DNA of 64,000 bases, taken from NCBI GenBank assembly GCA_020634885.1, contig JACKAW010000006.1, forward strand, positions 1-64,000, written 5' to 3'. Within the stretch, counting starts at the first letter, position 1, and each line of letters starts with the position of its first letter. The position numbers and the translations under genes are program-made. Of the stretch, positions 62,049-64,000 are shown in pieces. Source of the stretch: Anaerolineales bacterium. Its GTDB lineage: Bacteria > Chloroflexota > Anaerolineae > Anaerolineales > Villigracilaceae. Below the pieces are notes generated by a model. The model worked only from the letters and a program-made list of their open reading frames with translations, made no database searches and had not been told where the DNA came from.

Positions 62049-62465
62049 ATGAGTTCAAATGCGAAACTTGTTCCAACCTGGGTGCGGATTTTTGTTGGGC
62101 TGCTCGCCCTTGCCAATATTGCCTTCGGTATTTCGAACTATTTCGGCGCGTCAGCGTTATTTCAAAATAATACAGCGGGGATTGACCTGATGAGTGACGC
62201 CGCTAAATTTGCAAGTTACGAGTTCGGCGCGCGCAACCTCGCCATCGGACTGGCATTGCTGATCGTCTCCATTGTGGGCGTGCCTGAAACCATCGCCATC
62301 ATGACGATTGTTCGGGCGCTCGTGGAATTGCAGAGTGTGGTCATTGGCATCATCTCTGGCAATTTCGGTATAGGGACGGTCGTCTCCATAGTTGTCTTTG
62401 CAATCGAAGCGTTTGTCATCGTCACCATGTTCAGGATTGTCGGCGAACGCGATCATAAAAAGTAA
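62049..62465 (+). CDS. Small membrane protein, four spans
   Basis: The product is 138 residues and not confidently assigned to a family. Hydrophobic segments lie at about 9-31, 60-82, 84-104 and 107-128. The first outer loop is polar (NYFGASALFQNNTAG). AAAAGGAGTTTGTT precedes the ATG. It sits between the AraC and ABM genes on the same strand. Confidence 0.7.
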   Translation: MSSNAKLVPTWVRIFVGLLALANIAFGISNYFGASALFQNNTAGIDLMSDAAKFASYEFGARNLAIGLALLIVSIVGVPETIAIMTIVRALVELQSVVIGIISGNFGIGTVVSIVVFAIEAFVIVTMFRIVGERDHKK

Positions 62466-62484
62466 ATGAAAAAGGAGAAATAAA

Positions 62485-62781
62485 ATGGCATACATTGAAT
62501 TGGCAAGATACAAATTGCTCGCGGGCGTGGATGCAAATGCCCTTATGGAAGTGGAGCGCGAGATCCAGCAGGAGGTCGGACCAAAACATGAGGGTTATGC
62601 CGGGCGTGAACTGCTGCGTACTGATGATGGGACCTTCGTCCTCATTATGCGTTGGGAAAATGCCGAGTCCGCTGCCACATGGAACAATACATTGTTTGCT
62701 TCTGCCGCAGGACAAAAACTCGGTTCCCTTGTAGACCGTTCTTCCATGTCCATGGAAAAGTTGACCAGTTTTCAATCCTAA
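62485..62781 (+). CDS. Antibiotic biosynthesis monooxygenase-like protein
   Basis: The product is 98 residues with a ferredoxin-like ABM fold: IELARYKLLAGVDANAL, then FVLIMRWENAESAATWNNTL. It probably acts as a dimer; the substrate is unknown. AAAAGGAGAAAT precedes the ATG. Co-directional with the preceding membrane-protein gene (19-base gap). Confidence 0.75.
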   Translation: MAYIELARYKLLAGVDANALMEVEREIQQEVGPKHEGYAGRELLRTDDGTFVLIMRWENAESAATWNNTLFASAAGQKLGSLVDRSSMSMEKLTSFQS

Positions 62782-62785
62782 AAAA

Positions 62786-62818
62786 ACAGTCCATGGGTGG
62801 AATGCACTCATGGACTGT
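62786..62818. repeat. Inverted repeat ahead of the TMEM175 gene
   Basis: Perfect 10-bp stem ACAGTCCATG/CATGGACTGT. It has no U-tract on the plus strand, so it is a leader hairpin or REP-like element, not a clear terminator. Confidence 0.5.
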
Positions 62819-62834
62819 ATCTAATGGAGTGGTT

Positions 62835-63434
62835 ATGACTAAAAACCGTCTTGAAGCCTTCAGTGATGGCATGTTCGCCATCATTCTCACGATCCTTGTT
62901 CTTGAGTTACATGTCCCTGAATTGGAGAATGGTTCCCTGTCCGTTTTTTCGGAGGCGTTGAAAACCATTGCCCCAAAATTTCTGGCGTTTTTATTCAGCT
63001 TTTTTATTCTTGCCATCTTTTGGGTCAACCATCATCACATCGTACATCAGATCGTCAAAGTAGATTCGAAACTTTTGTGGCTGAACAATGCCCTGCTTTT
63101 CTCGGCTAGCCTGTTCCCTTTCCTAACGGCTTTTATTGGAGATTACCCAGATAACCCCTTTGTAGTGGCGTTGTATCCCATCAATATGGCGCTTTCCTCT
63201 GTAATTCTGGGGGCGTTCTGGAAATATGCTTTTGTAGATACTGACCTTGCACCAAACAACCTGACTATGGAACAAAAACGTAAACGCATCAATCAAGACC
63301 GTATGGCGGGTCTCATCAACCTAGCCTCTGCGGCGCTGGGGTTTGTCTGGTTGCCCATCACGTATGCGGTCATCATGGGCATGCCGTTCTTATTTATCAT
63401 CCCTGAATTGATGTCTAATACCCGTGAAGAATAA
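62835..63434 (+). CDS. TMEM175-family potassium channel-like protein
   Basis: The product is 199 residues. The first helix bears the family motif RLEAFSDGMFAIILTILVLEL (FSD pore motif). Six spans are predicted, with FWVNHHHIVH in the third. Bacterial TMEM175 proteins form tetrameric K+-permeable channels. The ATG at 62835 is the first in frame after the hairpin; the long upstream frame is a shadow of the ABM gene. Confidence 0.88.
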   Translation: MTKNRLEAFSDGMFAIILTILVLELHVPELENGSLSVFSEALKTIAPKFLAFLFSFFILAIFWVNHHHIVHQIVKVDSKLLWLNNALLFSASLFPFLTAFIGDYPDNPFVVALYPINMALSSVILGAFWKYAFVDTDLAPNNLTMEQKRKRINQDRMAGLINLASAALGFVWLPITYAVIMGMPFLFIIPELMSNTREE

Positions 63435-63437
63435 ATG

Positions 63438-64000
63438 TTACCTTGGAATATCCTTTACGTCATACGGCGTGACCTGATACACGTGATAGTTCAGCCAGTT
63501 GGAATATAGAAGGTTGGCATGTCCCCGCCAACGAACGGTGGGTTCTTGAGCCGGGTCGTCGTTGGGATAATAATTCTTCGGCACGTGAATGGGCAGTCCC
63601 TTGTTCACGTCGCGGTCGTATTCGGCTTTGAGGGTGAATGGGTCATATTCGGAGTGACCCGTGATGTAGAGATTGCGTCCCGCTTTATCACTGACGATGT
63701 ACACGCCTGCTTCGTCTGACTCGGCGAGGATTTGCAGGTCGGTGTACTTCTCGATATCCATGCGGCGGATCTCGGTGTGGCGGGAGTGTGGAGCGAGGAA
63801 AATGTCATCGAATCCGCGCATCAGGCTTTCGGTCCGATTTAAGAGGCGGTGTTCGTAGACTCCGAACATCTTGCGGGGTAAGTCGTATTTTGGAATCCCA
63901 TATTTATGATACAAGCCCGCTTGCGCTCCCCAGCAAATGTGAAACGTGGATTCAACGTTGGTCTCTGACCAATCCATGATGCGTTGAAGTTCCTGCCAGT
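63438..64000 (-). CDS. metA: Homoserine O-acyltransferase MetA, partial (5' end beyond window)
   Basis: Activates homoserine in methionine synthesis. Only the C-terminal 187 codons are in the window; the frame stays open to base 64000 (WQELQRI precedes MDWSETN). Visible marks are the catalytic Cys in ICWGAQAGLYHKYG, APHSRHTE, and the His/Glu pair in YITGHSEYDP. It may use succinyl- or acetyl-CoA; the deciding residue is not examined. Convergent with the TMEM175 gene, with 3 bases between the stops. Confidence 0.93.
   Translation of the reverse strand, partial: WQELQRIMDWSETNVESTFHICWGAQAGLYHKYGIPKYDLPRKMFGVYEHRLLNRTESLMRGFDDIFLAPHSRHTEIRRMDIEKYTDLQILAESDEAGVYIVSDKAGRNLYITGHSEYDPFTLKAEYDRDVNKGLPIHVPKNYYPNDDPAQEPTVRWRGHANLLYSNWLNYHVYQVTPYDVKDIPR

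Overview
The window looks like one chromosomal stretch of a Chloroflexota bacterium, most probably class Anaerolineae. This rests on gene content: secreted lipoproteins with bacterial SH3 domains, a fused-E1 2-oxoacid dehydrogenase complex, a cysteine-type CcmE, a tandem ThyX-like protein, and many intergenic palindromes and 7-nt tandem repeats. It is inference, because no rRNA or marker gene is present. Most genes read as vertical housekeeping or metabolic genes. I see no tRNA, rRNA, CRISPR array or prophage.

Region 1 (1-9.5 kb): a possible mini-element, a small hypothetical gene, a cytoplasmic GH13 amylase, two paralogous SH3 lipoproteins, a cation-diffusion transporter, a Ca/Na exchanger, a metallo-beta-lactamase-fold hydrolase, dihydrolipoyl dehydrogenase (E3) and a dienelactone-hydrolase-like enzyme. 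Region 2 (9.6-16.5 kb): an AT-rich AftB-like glycosyltransferase, a methyltransferase, then E2 and fused E1 of a 2-oxoacid dehydrogenase complex. A GxxExxY gene bounded by inverted repeats sits between E1 and E2. Region 3 (16.5-26 kb): a decayed REP-associated transposase, a membrane-bound heterodisulfide-reductase-like Fe-S oxidoreductase with a LysR regulator, an exported four-rhodanese lipoprotein, a 13-heme cytochrome interrupted by an in-frame TGA, and a lytic-transglycosylase-like protein.

Region 4 (26-34.8 kb): a cytochrome c maturation (System I) cluster on the minus strand, in the order ccmE-F-H-G-(ccmI-like zinc ribbon)-cytochrome c-ccmA-B-C-D. The 51-residue CcmD is included. This cluster would supply heme to the multiheme cytochrome and cytochrome c encoded beside it. 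Region 5 (34.9-48.7 kb): a secreted MA-type peptidase, an orphan peptide-binding protein, a LysM lipoprotein, an aldo/keto reductase, a ThyX-like protein, a HIT protein, two polysaccharide-deacetylase-like lipoproteins (one without its metal ligands), inositol-phosphate synthase, a GAF histidine kinase, an aminotransferase and prephenate dehydratase.

Region 6 (48.8-64 kb): mostly plus-strand accessory genes. It opens with a 151-bp MITE-like element that has terminal inverted repeats and a 10-bp target duplication. It then carries two DHFR-like genes, four DUF1801-type genes, a MarR regulator, a UvrA-like ABC protein lacking the UvrB-binding segment, an MFS exporter, a standalone 5'-3' exonuclease, a ClbS/DinB-like protein and a YcaQ-type glycosylase. 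The last group resembles a set of genotoxin-protection functions. Two promoters in this region, ahead of the first DHFR-like gene and ahead of the UvrA-like gene, share an almost identical SOS-box-like dyad between -35 and -10. The window ends in a partial metA.
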